Of a DNA stretch of 64,000 nucleotides, positions 35,670-47,573 are shown one piece after another; positions within the stretch are counted from its first letter, which is position 1; every line of letters starts with the position of its first letter. The translations under genes and the position numbers were made by a program. Below the pieces are notes generated by a model. The model did not search any database, was not told the origin of the DNA, and was given only the letters and a program-made list of their open reading frames with translations. This DNA is from Nannochloropsis salina CCMP1776 (Eukaryota > Sar > Eustigmatophyceae > Eustigmatales > Monodopsidaceae): contig SDOX01000001.1 in the NCBI GenBank assembly GCA_004565275.1, positions 799,696-863,695 of the forward strand, written 5' to 3'.

Positions 35670-38139
35670 TTAGATCTCCAGGGTCTTCACCTGCTCCCAG
35701 GTAAAGTCCGGATCGTTGCGGCCGAAGTGCCCATAAGCAGCCGTCTTGGTCATAATGGGCCGTTTCAAATTCAAGTCGCGTTGGATGCAGCTACAGGACG
35801 GATAAAAGATGATAGGGAGGGACAGAGGGAGAAAGGGAGGGGGCGAGGGAGGGACACGAGGGGGTGTCAGGGCACCATCAGCCATGAGAAATAAATGCGC
35901 CTTGAGAACAGGCATGGCTGGATTTATCTCCCCAATCGAAGTTGAAAAGCACCTGCCGTCCTTTTCATCCGACAGGTATACCATACAAGGAGCGGAAAAA
36001 AGACCTCCAAAATCCCCGAAATCGACATCATTCGAACGAAAAAGAATATCCGGAAAAGGAAACTCGTTTCCACACCCACGACCATGTCCAAACCGCTTCC
36101 GACCAAGAGCCCCACCCACTCACCCAGGGCGAAGATCGAAGTTCTTTTCCACAATCTTGCAGAGCTCCGTGTCCGTCTTCCCGGAGCGGGTTTTGGCGGT
36201 CCCGTAGGAGTCGACAAAGACCGACAAAGGGTGGGCGACGCCAATGGCGTAGGAGAGTTGGACCAAGACACGGTGGCAGAGGCCGGCGGCGACCAGGGAC
36301 TTGGCCACCCACCGGGCCGCATAGGCCGCCGAGCGGTCCACTTTGGTCGTGTCTTTTCCAGAGAAAGCCCCCCCACCGTGGGCACCCCACCCCCCGTAGG
36401 TGTCGATGATGATCTTTCGGCCCGTCAGGCCTGCGTCGCCGTGGGGCCCGCCAATCACGAAGCGCCCGGACGGGTTCAGGTGGTAGATGGTCTTGTCGTC
36501 CAAATACTTGGCGGGGACCACGGGTTTGATCACGTGCTCGAGCAAGTCCTCCCGGATCTTCTCCAGGGTCACGTCCTCCGAGTGCTGGGTCGAAATCACG
36601 ACCGTGTGGACCCGCTGGGGAACGGGTCGCCCGCCCTCGACTTTGTACTGTCAGGGGGGAATACAGAATTAGACAAGGCGCCGAGGGCGCTGGAGGCCAG
36701 AGACAGGAGCTACCCCCGTGCTCTATTGGCCCCGGGACGCCGCAGATTCCTCCTCCGTCCCCACGTTTTTCCCTCTTCCTCCCCCTCCCGTGAGGCTACC
36801 TCTCCCTCCCTCCCGCCCTCCCTCCTTACCTCGACCGTGACCTGCGTCTTCCCGTCCGGCCGGACCCAATCCAGGATTCCCTTCTTACGGACCTCGGTCA
36901 GGCGGGCGCCTATGGAGGTGGCCAACAGGTGCGTCAGAGGCATCAGCTCGTCCGTCTCGTCCGTGGCGTAGCTGGAAAGGGAAGAGAGGGAAGGAGGGCG
37001 TGAGGAAGTGTCGATCCAAGCGCGGGAAGGGGGAAGAGCCAACGGAAGGAGGGAGGGAAGGAAGGAGGGAGGGCGGGAGAAATGAGGAGACATAAATCAC
37101 GCAAAGGAAACGAAACCAGAAAGAATATTCTCAAAGCAATGCACGACAGCAAAATTGGCGCAAAAAGAGTGAGGAAGGACGGGGGGAGTGGCGAGACAAA
37201 GTGATGGAGGACGCACCCAAACATGATGCCTTGGTCGCCTGCCCCGATGTCCTCCACGTTCCCCGTGCGAGAGTCCACCGACTGGGCAATATCCGGAGAT
37301 TGTTCTTCGACCGCCACGATCACGTTCATGGTGTTGTAGTCGAGGCCCTTGCCCGGATCGTCGTAGCCGATCTCCTTGATCGTGTCGCGGATAACCTGGA
37401 AGGGAGAAAGGGGAGGAATAGGAGGAAGAAGGGAGGCAAGGAGTGAGAAAGGGGGTAAATGAAGATTGTAGTAGGTTAAGTCCGGTCATCCCACGTAAGA
37501 AGGAGGAGGTAGGGGAGGAAAGTAGCGAGAGAGAAGGGAAGAGGGCGAGGGACGAGGGGAAAGACAGGCATCAAGGGCCCGGCATGCCCATGGATCTTGT
37601 GGCAATACCTGCTCATAGTTGACAGTGGCCGCCGTGGAAATCTCGCCGAAGATCATAACCATGCCCGTCTTGGTGCAGGTCTCTGGAGGCGGGGGGATGG
37701 GTCATGGGGAAGGCAGTAGATACGCGTGAGGACAAGCACGCACGAGGCTCATCCCCCGAACCACGTGGCATGACGACGAGTCACACTGGCTTCGGTCCTC
37801 TTCTTCCACACAGCTCCTTGTCCCACACGTACCGCAGGCCACGCGCGAGTTTTCGTCGTCCTTGGTGCAGGCATCCAGGATCGCGTCCGAGACTTGGTCG
37901 CAAATCTTGTCTGGGTATGGGACATATGATTTAGGCACGCGTTGTGGTAAGCATACGGACACCGCCGAAACAGAGGAGTGGCAACTACGAGGCGAGGGAC
38001 AAGGTGCAATAGGAAGATCAAGAGAAGAAGGAAGGAATCTGTTGCATCTTGGCTCCAGAGGCCCGACCAACGTACCAGGGTGGCCCTCGTTCACAGACTC
38101 GGAGGTGAAGAGAAACTCGGTGCCGTCCTCGAGAGACAT
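35670..38139 (-). CDS. S-adenosylmethionine synthetase
   Basis: Seven exons (minus): 38139-38076, 37910-37833, 37682-37609, 37395-37217, 36971-36830, 36647-36124 and 35790-35670, giving 393 aa, the normal eukaryotic MAT length. It makes SAM from methionine and ATP in the cytosol. Motifs: [20 protein letters not shown] (N-terminal active site), [16 protein letters not shown] (the hexapeptide GAGDQG) and [20 protein letters not shown] (the GGGAFSGKD signature) in exon 6. It ends [18 protein letters not shown]. All joins are GT-AG and restore conserved residues. SAM from this enzyme is the methyl donor for the neighbouring BUD23 methyltransferase, though adjacency is probably incidental. Confidence 0.96.
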
Positions 38140-38968
38140 TTTTGCAGCAGGGGAGAGAAGGTTATCTGTGTTATATTTGGGATAGATATCGTGAAGATGC
38201 GGCCTGTCAAGTGGGTTTTGGAATACTTCTGCTTACGACGGAAAAAAAAGGCGAGCGACCAATAGCAGGGCTGGGAAAGGGTTCTGATAGTCAACAGGGT
38301 CCTGCACACGCCATGAGGACAGTGAGCCGAGTCACAAAAAACCTGAACGATCGCTGCATTGGCAACATTTGCAATATTCTTCATCCAAGCATCGCACATC
38401 CGAAGCGGACGAATTACACCGTTTTCTTCTTCGATCGTCGCCAGCGGAGGGCCACACAGCCCTCGACGGAGGAGAGAAGCGAGGGCCGCAAGATACCATC
38501 ATATCATGCCCGGCTCCCCCCCACGCCAAAATTGTTTTTACTTCCCCACTATGACACCACGAGTTAAAAAAAAAACACACACACACACAAGGTGTTGTGC
38601 GCATCTGTAGCTGCCTCGCCAGCTTAGTCAGGACGATGCATCCGCAGACGGGGTCGCAAACGCAGGCACAAGCTTGGGAAGGGAGCCGTGTGGGGGGGAG
38701 GCTCGCATAAAATTTGAAATTTTAGGGAAGAAAGTCGGGAAAAAGCGGGGGAACGTTTTTCCACAACAGGCAGCTACCTCTTTCCGACGTCTTTCAGGAC
38801 ACGCAGCGGGAGGGAAGGTGTGGAGGGTTGGAGGAGTGTGTAATCCAGTTTTACAAAGCGTCCAGGCAATTTTTACTTTTTGACATGAAGAGCTAGTAAC
38901 CGTCATTTTTCACCTCTCTCCTTCATCATCCCGCTTTTGCCCCTTTGCTCTCGCTCGACGAACAGGAG
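38140..38968. other. Divergent intergenic region
   Basis: Between SAM synthetase (minus) and the SulP gene (plus). It holds both promoters. A short AC-rich run lies at 38566-38590. No RNA gene was recognised. Confidence 0.4.
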
Positions 38969-41900
38969 ATGGAGGACCTGGCGGTTGGGGCAACCGTAGA
39001 ATCATTAGAGCCAGTCCTGTCATCTTCCGCTTCAGAAGAGAATGTGGGGTCCAGGCGGCGAATTTATGGCACCTTCATGCTCGACGAGGATGACGAGCAA
39101 CACGACGAGGAGGCAGCGGGCCTGCTCAAGCATAATGTGCCCCCCGGAATAACTTGGCAAACAGCAATTTACACATGCCTGGGGGAACTTATTATCCATA
39201 CAAGCGCTGTGGCAGTGGCTGTTTTCATCACGATTATCGACAATCTGCCCTACGGTCTACTCTTGTTTCCCCCGGCCTTCAACTTGGGCCCCCTTGGGGT
39301 ACAGCTTGTCCTCGTCTCCGCTGTGGTCTCCCAGGCAGTATTCGGCGCCATGTCCACATTTTCCTGCGCCCTCGGGAGTTTTATCATCGAAAACGTTGCC
39401 TTCCTTCGGGCCATGAGCACGAGCCTGTCTAGCCAACTCCATGACCAGGGGCGGACCGAGGAGGCCCTGACCACGATCCTATTCTGCTTCTCTTTCTCAA
39501 GCCTCCTGACCGGGGCAGCATTCTACGTCCTTGGCGTCCTTAAACTGGGGAAGATCTCCTCCTTCGTTCCCCAACACGTGGTCCTGGGATGCATCGGGGG
39601 CATGGGTGTGTTCATTGTCTGCGAGGGCATAGGAATTACCACAGGCATCGACTGGAGCTGGGAACCTGCCGTCCTCTGGGCCCAAATGCATCCCTCGCCC
39701 TTGCTCAAAATTGTTATCACAGGCGCCTTGACCGTCGGTCTGAGCGCTTTGAAGCAGAAGATCACCCACCCGATTCTGACCCCACTTTTTTTCGTGGCGA
39801 TTCCCCTTGCTTTTTATGCGGTGCTGCACATCTGTGGAGTCTCGGTTGCAGAGGCCCGCGCCTCTGGCTGGCTCTTTTCATTTTCCACCCCCGTGGGAGA
39901 TAAAGGTGGCGACAATGCTGCTGCGGGGGTGCATGACCTGACCGGGGAGGGAGGCATTGGGGCCGGGGGAGGGGCTGAGGGAGGGATGCCTTCGTCTCTG
40001 GGCATCGCCAAGGAATGCCGCAGCTTTCCCGGCGTCTTGGCCTGCTTGGACTTCAGGCTCATTGCCTGGGAAGTCGTTCCCACCCAGCTCTTTACCATGG
40101 TCGGACTAGTCTTTTTCAGGTAGGGAGGGACCGGGGGGGGAACGGGAGGGAGGGCGGGGGGAGGGCGGGGTCGAGGACGGCAGGGAGGGACCGGAGGAGC
40201 CCAAGAGGGAGGGAGCGCGATGCCTGCTCACCCGTCAACGCTCCCTTTCTTTCCTCCCCCGTCCAGCCTGATCCACGTCCCCGTCAATGTGCCCGCCCTC
40301 GCTGCCACTACCGGGGTGGAGGCAGACCTGAACAAGGAGCTGAGAGCCCATGGAGTGGCCAACCTCCTCTGTGGGCTTTCAGGGGCCCTCCAGACGTACA
40401 TGGCTTACTCGTAGGGTGGGAGGGAGGGAAACCGGAGGGAAGGGGTGTGTGGAAGGTGTGGTCGGGAAGAAAAGACCGACTCGATGATTCAAATTTCCTT
40501 TTCCCCTCCCTCCCTCCCTCCTTCCCACCCATCCTCCCTCCCGCAGCACCAGCGCCCTTTACTACAAGACCGGCGGGGGAGGGCGCTTCTCTTCCTTCCT
40601 CATCACCGTCCTCATGGCCAGCTTCCTCCTTATGGGCCCCAAGGCGATCAACTACTTTCCCCGGCCTCTGGCAGGCTCCCTCCTCCTCCACCTGGGAGCC
40701 GTCCTGCTCTACGAAAGCGTCGTCTCCACTTGGCAGAAGTCGGTGGACTGGAGCGAGTACGTGACCATCTGGACCATCACGCTCAGCATGACCCTCATTG
40801 GCTTCATGGAAGGTAGACCCTTTTCCTTCCCGCCCTCCCTCCCTCCTTCTCTCCCTCCCTCTCTCCCTCCCTCCCGACTCACCCCCAGGTCCCTGCTCCC
40901 CTCCCACGCCCTCACGCCTTTCTCTCCCCACCATCCCGCGCCCTCTTTTCTGCCTACCTCCTCCCCTTCCCTCCGGACTCCTCCCTCCTCCCTCCCCCTC
41001 CCACTCAGGCGTGGGCATCGGCCTACTCCTGGCATGTGGCATCTTCGTCGTGCAATGCTCTGGCAACAACCCGATTGGAAGTGCTTTTTCAGGGGACGGT
41101 CTCTCCAGCAAGGAGATGCGTTCGCCCGCCCAACGCAAGCTTTTGGAATACCGCCTGCAGGGTTCCATATACATCATTCGATTGCGCGGTGGGAAGGGAG
41201 GGAGGGCGGTCGGGAAGGAGGGCGGGCAGGAAGGAGGGAGGGAGGGAGGGAGGGAAGGAGGGAAAGGGGAAAGCCAGGTGGGCGTATTGGGTGTAACGAC
41301 CCTGTACGTTGAATAAGTTATCTTCCGTCGAAATTCGTTGCTCACGAGCAATGTTTTCTCTGACCTTCCTCCCCCTCGTCCTCCCCCTCGCCCTCCCTCC
41401 CGCCCTCGCCCCAGGCAACCTCTTCTTCGGCAACATCGAGCAACTCTTCCTTCACCTGCGCGAGGTTCTCCACTGCATGCCACACCTCCTCTTTTTGGTT
41501 CTGGATACAGGAGAACTGGCCGGCATCGATTTCTCAGCCCGGGACCGGCTCGCGAAAATGTGCCGGTCGATGACGGGGGAGGGAGGGAGGGAGAAAGGGA
41601 AGCGGGGCGGGAGGAAGGTGCACTTGGTGTGGGCAGGCCTACATAAATCAGTGAAGGAGAAATTACGGGCGGGGAAATGCTTCGGAGAGGAGGACGGGGC
41701 GGGAAAAAGCGGTAAGATCCAGGCAGCATTGGCCGTCAAAGGACCCGGGAGAAGGGGAGGAGGTTCGGGACGGGGGGAAGGGTGGGGATGGGCCTCCCTG
41801 GCCCGCGGGAAACAGATGCACCATTTTGCCCGAGACCTGAACAAGGCGTTCACCTTCTGCGAAGACACGATCCTGGCTGCGGTGGGGGCGTTGGACGAGG

Positions 41901-42727
41901 AAGAGGAGGAGTCGGAGGAGGAGAGGAAGACCGCGCAGGGGCCGGGCCTCCGGCCGGGGGGGAAGCGGGATGGGGATACGAAAGTAGGGCTCCCCTCCCC
42001 TCCTGTCTCCTTTGCCGGAGGTGGGGCGCCGACTGGGAGGGAATTTTTGCACCGAACCTTGCGAAAATTGGCGCGTCGGGCCCCGGAGGCGGTGGACGAG
42101 GGCATTCTGGCCCGCTTGCTCTCCTCCTTCACGCAGGAGTCCCTCCCCGCGCGCGCGACCCTGTGGCGGCGCAATGACCCGTCCACGTTTGCCTGCATTG
42201 TCCAAAAGGGGGTGTTGGGGGTGCCGCGGCTCAAGGAGGACCCTTCCGTCTCAGCCAGTCTTGCTCAGGCACCTGGGTGCTTGCTCTCTGGCACCCTTCC
42301 CCCGTCCTCCCCCTCCTCCTCTTCCTTGCCTTCCACCCGCTTGAACGCCGGGACCCGGTTTCGCGCCAATTCCCATTCGGACGTGGCGGACGACGAGGAG
42401 GAGGACGTCCGCACCAGGTACACCCACCATTCCTACCCCGACCTCGTCTCCCTCGCCAGCACGGTGGGGGGAAAACCCGGACATTTCCGGGAATATTCAC
42501 TCCCGGGGCAAATGTGCGGGGAGCTCGGGCTTTTCACCCGGGGCCTTCGGAAATACACGATGGTGGCCATCACCGAGGCTGTCATCTGGCGGTTGGATGC
42601 GGGGAGGTTGAAAAAGATGAGGGTGGAAGATCCTCAGGCCTACATTGTCATGCAGGGCATCGTCTTGAGCTACGCCAGCCATCGGTTGAATTGCTTGATG
42701 CTTCAAGGGCAGCTCCACTCGGTATAA
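38969..42727 (+). CDS. SulP-STAS-cNMP-binding transporter (YGR125W-like)
   Basis: Five exons: 38969-40119, 40267-40410, 40547-40812, 41009-41188 and 41415-42727, giving 1017 aa from the ATG at 38969; the longer frame to 38945 starts at TTG. A hydrophilic N-terminus (about 1-60) precedes about 11-12 hydrophobic segments of the SulP fold, with motifs such as IIDNLPYGLLLFP, VPQHVVLGCIGG and VPVNVPALAATTG. A STAS domain (about 580-700, with LFLVLDTGELAGIDFSARD) follows. Last is a cyclic-nucleotide-binding-like domain (about 770-1005), with GELGLFTRGLRKYTMVA in the place of the phosphate-binding cassette. The SulP-STAS-cNMP order is that of fungal YGR125W/Vsb1-type vacuolar transporters rather than plant sulfate carriers. 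The substrate is uncertain: sulfate or basic amino acids. The STAS and cNMP domains carry Gly- and Ser-rich insertions. Confidence 0.9.
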
Positions 42728-43294
42728 AAGGCGGAGGATGGATGTGGATGGTCAGGAAGGAGAGGTAGAGGGAGGGAGGGAGGGAACATTGGGCGAGCAG
42801 AAGACAAAGTTCCTGTCGGTCACAAGCAATTCTGTGTGGATGCCTGAAAGTGCTGACGGCTAGAGGTAGATAGGGTGGGAGGTACAACGCTCCGATGAGT
42901 AGGGCAGGCGAGTCATCAGTTTTGGTCCGACGCAGACGTCGTCAGTTTTGGTCTGACCCGGACCCGCCGGTGGTGGAAACAGGGACGATACATAGAAATG
43001 AGAAGAAATGCTGCCTGGGAAGGTGCACTAGAAATTAGAGTGAAAAAAAATAAAGATGCAGCCGTGATGTTGCTATGTTAGGGTCATGCTGCCAGGGGAA
43101 ATGCACTCGAAATTTGAATTAAAGAAAATGAAGATGCATGCCGTGACGTTGCTATGTTAGGGTTATGCTGCCTGGAAGTGAAACTTGAAAAAAAAAAAAA
43201 AAATCCGTGACGTTGATATGTACATCCGTCGTTCTTCACTTCGACCCGCCATGGGGAAACGCAGGAGCCTGCCACCTCCCCCACCTCCCCGCCC
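42728..43294. other. Convergent intergenic region with tandem repeat
   Basis: Between the 3' ends of the SulP and methionine aminopeptidase genes. It contains two copies of GTCAGTTTTGGTC near 42916-42954 and the tandem repeat listed next. A 16-A run lies near 43186-43202. Confidence 0.55.
43010..43220. repeat. Imperfect ~78-bp tandem repeat, 2.7 copies
   Basis: Units start at 43010, 43088 and 43167, each with GCTGCC. Each shares a middle A-rich part and an end of the type CCGTGAyGTTGCTATGTTAG. The third unit is shortened in the middle and cut at about 43220. The repeat lies in 3' flanking DNA; no coding potential. Confidence 0.8.
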
Positions 43295-44329
43295 TCACTC
43301 AGGAAGCGTCAACACCTCCACCCCATCCTCCGTAATAAGTACCGTGTGTTCAAATTGGGCACCCCTCCCGCCGTCCTTGCTTACGACTGTCCATCCGTCC
43401 GCCCATGTGGTGACCTCCGGGCCATGCTCCAACAGCATGGGTTCGATGGTGAAAATCATACCCGGACGAAGGGGCAAGCGTTCCCCGTTCCGGTAGTGTA
43501 AAACAAAAGGGCGCATGTGCAAAGCCGGGCCCACTCCGTGCCCACTATAGGCACGCACCGTCTCGTATTCATACTTGTCGGCCACGGCGTGCACGGCAGA
43601 ACCAATGCCACTCAGGCAGGCTCCCGGTCCACAAGCGTCGATCCCAGCTTGTAAAGCTTCCTTCGCCGCGGTCATGAGCCGCAAACCCTCCGCATCCACC
43701 TCTCCCACACCCACGGAGGCGCAGTTGTCCCCGTGCACGCCCTGGAAGTAGAGGGAGATGTCGAATTTGGCGATGTCTCCCTCTTGGAGAGGGCGGTCGT
43801 CAGGGATCCCATGGATCACCACTTCATTGATGGAGGAGCAAATCGACTTGGGGAAGCCCCAATAATTGAGGGGGGACGGATACGCGCCCGAGGCAAGAAT
43901 GGCGTCATGCACGCGCCTGTCGATTTCTTCCGTGGTGATGCCCGGCCGCACGAGCGAGCATGTGTAATCCAGCATTTTCCGGGCCAATCGACCCGCAGCC
44001 CGCATTTTCTCGATACTTTCAGGGGTGTGCAGGAGAATGGAAGGGGAGGGGGGCGGCAGCTTGCCCGTATCGGCGTAGTTCGGTTTGACCACAGGGCTAT
44101 TGGCAGGCAGTGCCCGACGAGGGGAGACGTGTCCTGGCGCCATGGGAGGGCGAGGGGGCACTGAGGCGCCACGACGCCCCCCCCTCTCGTTGGCTGTTTC
44201 CTCTTTTCCGAAACTGAAAAAATTCCGTACTGGTGTGCCATGCGTGGCACGGGGGATGCATAATTGACGGAGCCGTGCGTACCGGCGGGGATCGTGTCTT
44301 AGGCGTTGGCACGCTGCAGCGACCTTCAT
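43295..44329 (-). CDS. Type I methionine aminopeptidase, organellar form
   Basis: Single exon, 344 aa from the ATG at 44329; the open frame continues upstream to a non-ATG codon. The first ~70 residues (MKVAAACQRLRHDPRRYARL..) are basic and free of acidic residues, like a mitochondrial presequence. The catalytic M24 domain runs from about 100 to the end: ITTEEIDRRVHDAIL, NYWGFPKSICSSINEVVIHG and the metal ligands Asp (KFDISLYF), Asp (GDNCAS), His (YSGHGVG), Glu (FTIEPML) and Glu (QFEHTVL), all present. It removes N-terminal Met from nascent organellar proteins. The lack of an N-terminal zinc-finger domain separates it from cytosolic MetAP1 and fits the MAP1D/organellar group. A plastid location is the alternative. 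Confidence 0.92.
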   Translation of the reverse strand: MKVAAACQRLRHDPRRYARLRQLCIPRATHGTPVRNFFSFGKEETANERGGRRGASVPPRPPMAPGHVSPRRALPANSPVVKPNYADTGKLPPPSPSILLHTPESIEKMRAAGRLARKMLDYTCSLVRPGITTEEIDRRVHDAILASGAYPSPLNYWGFPKSICSSINEVVIHGIPDDRPLQEGDIAKFDISLYFQGVHGDNCASVGVGEVDAEGLRLMTAAKEALQAGIDACGPGACLSGIGSAVHAVADKYEYETVRAYSGHGVGPALHMRPFVLHYRNGERLPLRPGMIFTIEPMLLEHGPEVTTWADGWTVVSKDGGRGAQFEHTVLITEDGVEVLTLPE

Positions 44330-44754
44330 TGGTACGGAACGGGCCTCGCCCTGTGGCTTCCTAAAGAAAATTGTACGCGATGGTAAAACAGGGAGAAGGG
44401 AGAAAGAATGATTTGACCATTGCAAAAGTATGTCTATACCATTAAATGCCTCCTTATTCTGGTGCTTTTAAAGACAGGAGTACGGCTGATTCGCGGGGGT
44501 GTATCGTGTGAGCAACTCCTCTCGGCCTCTCCAGCATTTCGGCCTCCCCTGGAAGCGGCTCCAAGTCGCTCGACCAAAATCAAAGACTTCTCTCGATCTT
44601 GTTATCGTATTCATGTCAGCAACCGTCGAAGGAAGAGAAACATAGATCAAGTCTTCGACATAGGCGTCAAATGTTCCAGTGGGGCGCACAAAATTTCTTG
44701 CTTTTGTACAGTCTTAACCTCCTCCCTCCACGACCTACGGCTGCGTTTCACCTA
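44330..44754. other. Short intergenic region
   Basis: Between BUD23 (3' end) and methionine aminopeptidase (5' end), both on the minus strand. It holds one 3' UTR and one promoter. Nothing specific is seen. Confidence 0.4.
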
Positions 44755-46529
44755 TTACAATCGATCTTTTCGTTTCCGTGCCGTATATTTACTGTCCTCG
44801 CGTACATTCAGTCCCTTTTGCCTCTGTTTTTCCTTCTTGGCCAGCACCCACTCCCGGCTTTTGACCTGCTCCCGCTTTCCCCCCTTCTTCCTCCCTCGCG
44901 GCTTCACCCTCTCCCTTTCAGTGACACCCACACTCGTCAACGCCCGACCTCCCTCTTCCCGACCAAGTGCTTGCGGCACCCTGTAGCTGTGCTCAAAGGA
45001 GAGACACAAATAGTACTTTTTGGCTTTGCTACTGTTGGGGTAATCGACTACAAGCCCTCCTTGGAATCCCACGCGGGTGGCCGCTTGGGTGATGAGGAGC
45101 ACTTGCTCGGAATTCTCTGACACGACAAGGGACGGCGGATGGATAAGGGGAGACGAAGTGAGGGATAGGCGATGGGCCACGCCCGACAATTGTGTCCACG
45201 ATGTGCTCGATCAAGACAAGCCGGTCCTAAAGGACCCTGGGAGGTTTCTGACCCAAGTTCACAGCCAGATAGTCTCATGTAATACATACGGTTGAAACAC
45301 CACCAGCATGCAAAAGTGCAGCCCGGGCAGGGCCGGGGAGGGAAGGACCAAGGAACAAAAAGACTAAGGTAAAGGGAGGACAACTGTACCCGGATAGAAC
45401 TGTAAAGCCGCCCTGGCCCCCCGGCGTAGGACTGTGTAGAGGGAGGCAAAGAAGCGCATCAAGCGGGCGGTAGCCGACTGAGCCTTGCTGTCCTCGTAGC
45501 AGAGCCACTGCAACGCGGAAATGGAGACGGCCCCGTCGAAGCACGCGGCTCGGAAGGGAAGACCCTGGCCCATGTCCCGTTGGAGCACGTCGCTACGGGA
45601 GGGAGGGAGGGAGGGAGGGAAGGGCAGCGAGGGGAGGGAATGAGGCTGTGAGGAGGTATCAAGTTTTCTTATCCTTCATGCCCCTTCCCTCGTGTAGGTT
45701 GAGAGCCAAGGTCTGCAAGGCATTCCTCCCTTCCTTCTCTTCCCCTCCATTCCTTCCACTCCCCCTTCCTCGTTCATTCGCTTCCTTCCCTCCTCTGTCT
45801 GATTTCCCTCCCTCCCTCCCTCCCTCCCTCCCTCCCTACCCGCCCTCGCTCTCCTTCTCTGCAGCCACGACCAACATGTCTTTGGAGATATCACAGCCGA
45901 TCCAAGCGTGGCCCGCCTCTTCAATCGCCTCCCCACTCAGGCCGCTCCCACACCCAATGTCCAAAATCAGGGCCCGGCGTCCTGGCTGCCAGAAGGGGAG
46001 TAAGAAAAACATGGATATTCGAAAGGAAGGGGGTACCCTCCCTGCCCTTTCCCCTCCGGCGTGCTGGGGCGGCACCGAATTCGTTCCTTACCTCCAGGGC
46101 CAAAAGCTCTAGGGCCCGCTCAGTGATCTCGCTCTGTATGTCAATGATGCGCGAGGAGCTGTTGTACTTGCGGGCCTCCTGTAGGGAAATTTTCCGTGGA
46201 AGACAACGGGGAGCATCCCAAGAGGAAAGGATTAGACAGGCTCAGTAGATGCCACCATGGGAAATTATGGGCGACAAATGTCATGTAGAACACACCGAGG
46301 ACATCCAGATCAATATTTTTTTAAAAATGGACCAGTGATCAGTACGCCCTCGCTTTATTTCATAGTAGACAAATCCGACACCACCTCGCAGTTTTGATGA
46401 CATAAAATATTTTTCATGGTGGCGCAAAATTTTCGAAAAAGTCCTTAATCACTTTGTCGGGGACGTCTCACTACCAACCTTGTCATCGTAGTAGTTTTGA
46501 GGTGTATTTTGTCTCTCGGGCCGACTCAT
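44755..46529 (-). CDS. BUD23: 18S rRNA (guanine-N7) methyltransferase BUD23
   Basis: Five exons (minus): 46529-46479, 46178-46092, 45985-45840, 45592-45390 and 45116-44755, giving 282 aa, as in yeast and human. The start is MSRPERQNTPQNYYDDK (exon 1), joined to EARKYNSSSRIIDIQSEITE. The SAM site is LILDIGCGSGLSGEAI, followed by GHAWIGCDISKDML. The family segment FDGAVSISALQWLCYED lies in exon 4. The C-terminus VVDYPNSSKAKKYYLCL precedes a long Lys/Arg-rich tail, the usual nucleolar signal. With TRM112 it methylates one G in 18S rRNA and helps 40S export. Every join restores a conserved residue. Two introns have a (GGGA)n start or a (CCCT)n end. Confidence 0.95.
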
Positions 46530-47573
46530 TATCGAAGGCTGGCCAGATACTCGAAGCTCGGGTGAAGCTTTTCACGGCACCCAACTCTCCCTGTGGTGCG
46601 CCAACAAAGGTCAACTGAGACGTTGTCACGAGCAACAATGTAGTTGCATAAGCCGTCGTCGGCAAATCTCCTCTGTGGCATGGTATAGACAAGAGCAGAT
46701 AAGAGGGAGGCTTGAGTACCTTCTGCTCGACAACGTCGTGCTTTGAAAGCAATGCTCTCTCAGTAGCTTCCGGACTCCGCGTCTTGTGTACGGGCATGTT
46801 GGGATGCCACTCATCGTTTTTGTGCGCGTGAATGATATCATTTCTAACCACGGTGGGTTTTATTGGTCGCATGTGCAAGGGTTTGAGTCCAGTGGATGAT
46901 TATCGCAGGGAGCGAGGCGTGAGCGAGGGCAGGTTGTTGATATCACTGGATAGACCCAAGAGGGGCAAAAACAAAATGGACAAAAAGATGCCACAGTCAT
47001 TGTAACATGTAGTCATTTTGGCTCTTTTTTTGCCCGGCTGGCAGGTCCTGGAGAAAACTGCTGTTTATTTTGAGCATTTCTTTCCCCTCTGTGTCCAGGG
47101 TCGCCTCAGCCTTTTCCAGCGTACACGTGAGGGGGAATGTAAACGACACATTGCCCTCGGATTACAGAGTTTTTCGTTTATGTATAAGCTGCCACAAAAG
47201 TCTGACGGCTGGCATTTTCTCGAGCTTTACTTTTTATTTCATGAGAATATCGGTGCTTGGGTTTTGTTAGCCTGAAAGCATGAATTAATAAGAGATTTCG
47301 AGTAAACTGTTTCGTGGGCATCACCACAACACACCCTCCTCGAGCAATGATCCATAGAAGAAAATACAAAGACGATTGTATGCATGAATGAGGGAGGGCC
47401 TCGGCGCAACGCCTAAAAAAGGAAGTCGGGGAACCGATCATCTTCCTTGGACGGACCGGGCGGAGGCACGTCCGCCTCACGACTCTCTTCACACTCACCA
47501 TGGAGACAGGAATAGGGCGGGGCACGAGGAGACCTTCTCTTGGGTTGCGCTGCGGAGTACGGTGTAAGGGCAG
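46530..47573. other. Divergent intergenic region
   Basis: Between BUD23 (minus) and the GRK-like kinase (plus). It is AT-richer around 46300-46500 and 46950-47350. ORFs are short and without domains. Both promoters should be here. Confidence 0.4.

Noticed and set aside
40308-41729. 473-codon minus-strand ORF across the SulP gene
   Set aside because: Crosses several well-supported exons and introns of SulP on the other strand; the product is Gly/Arg/Glu-rich without a domain.
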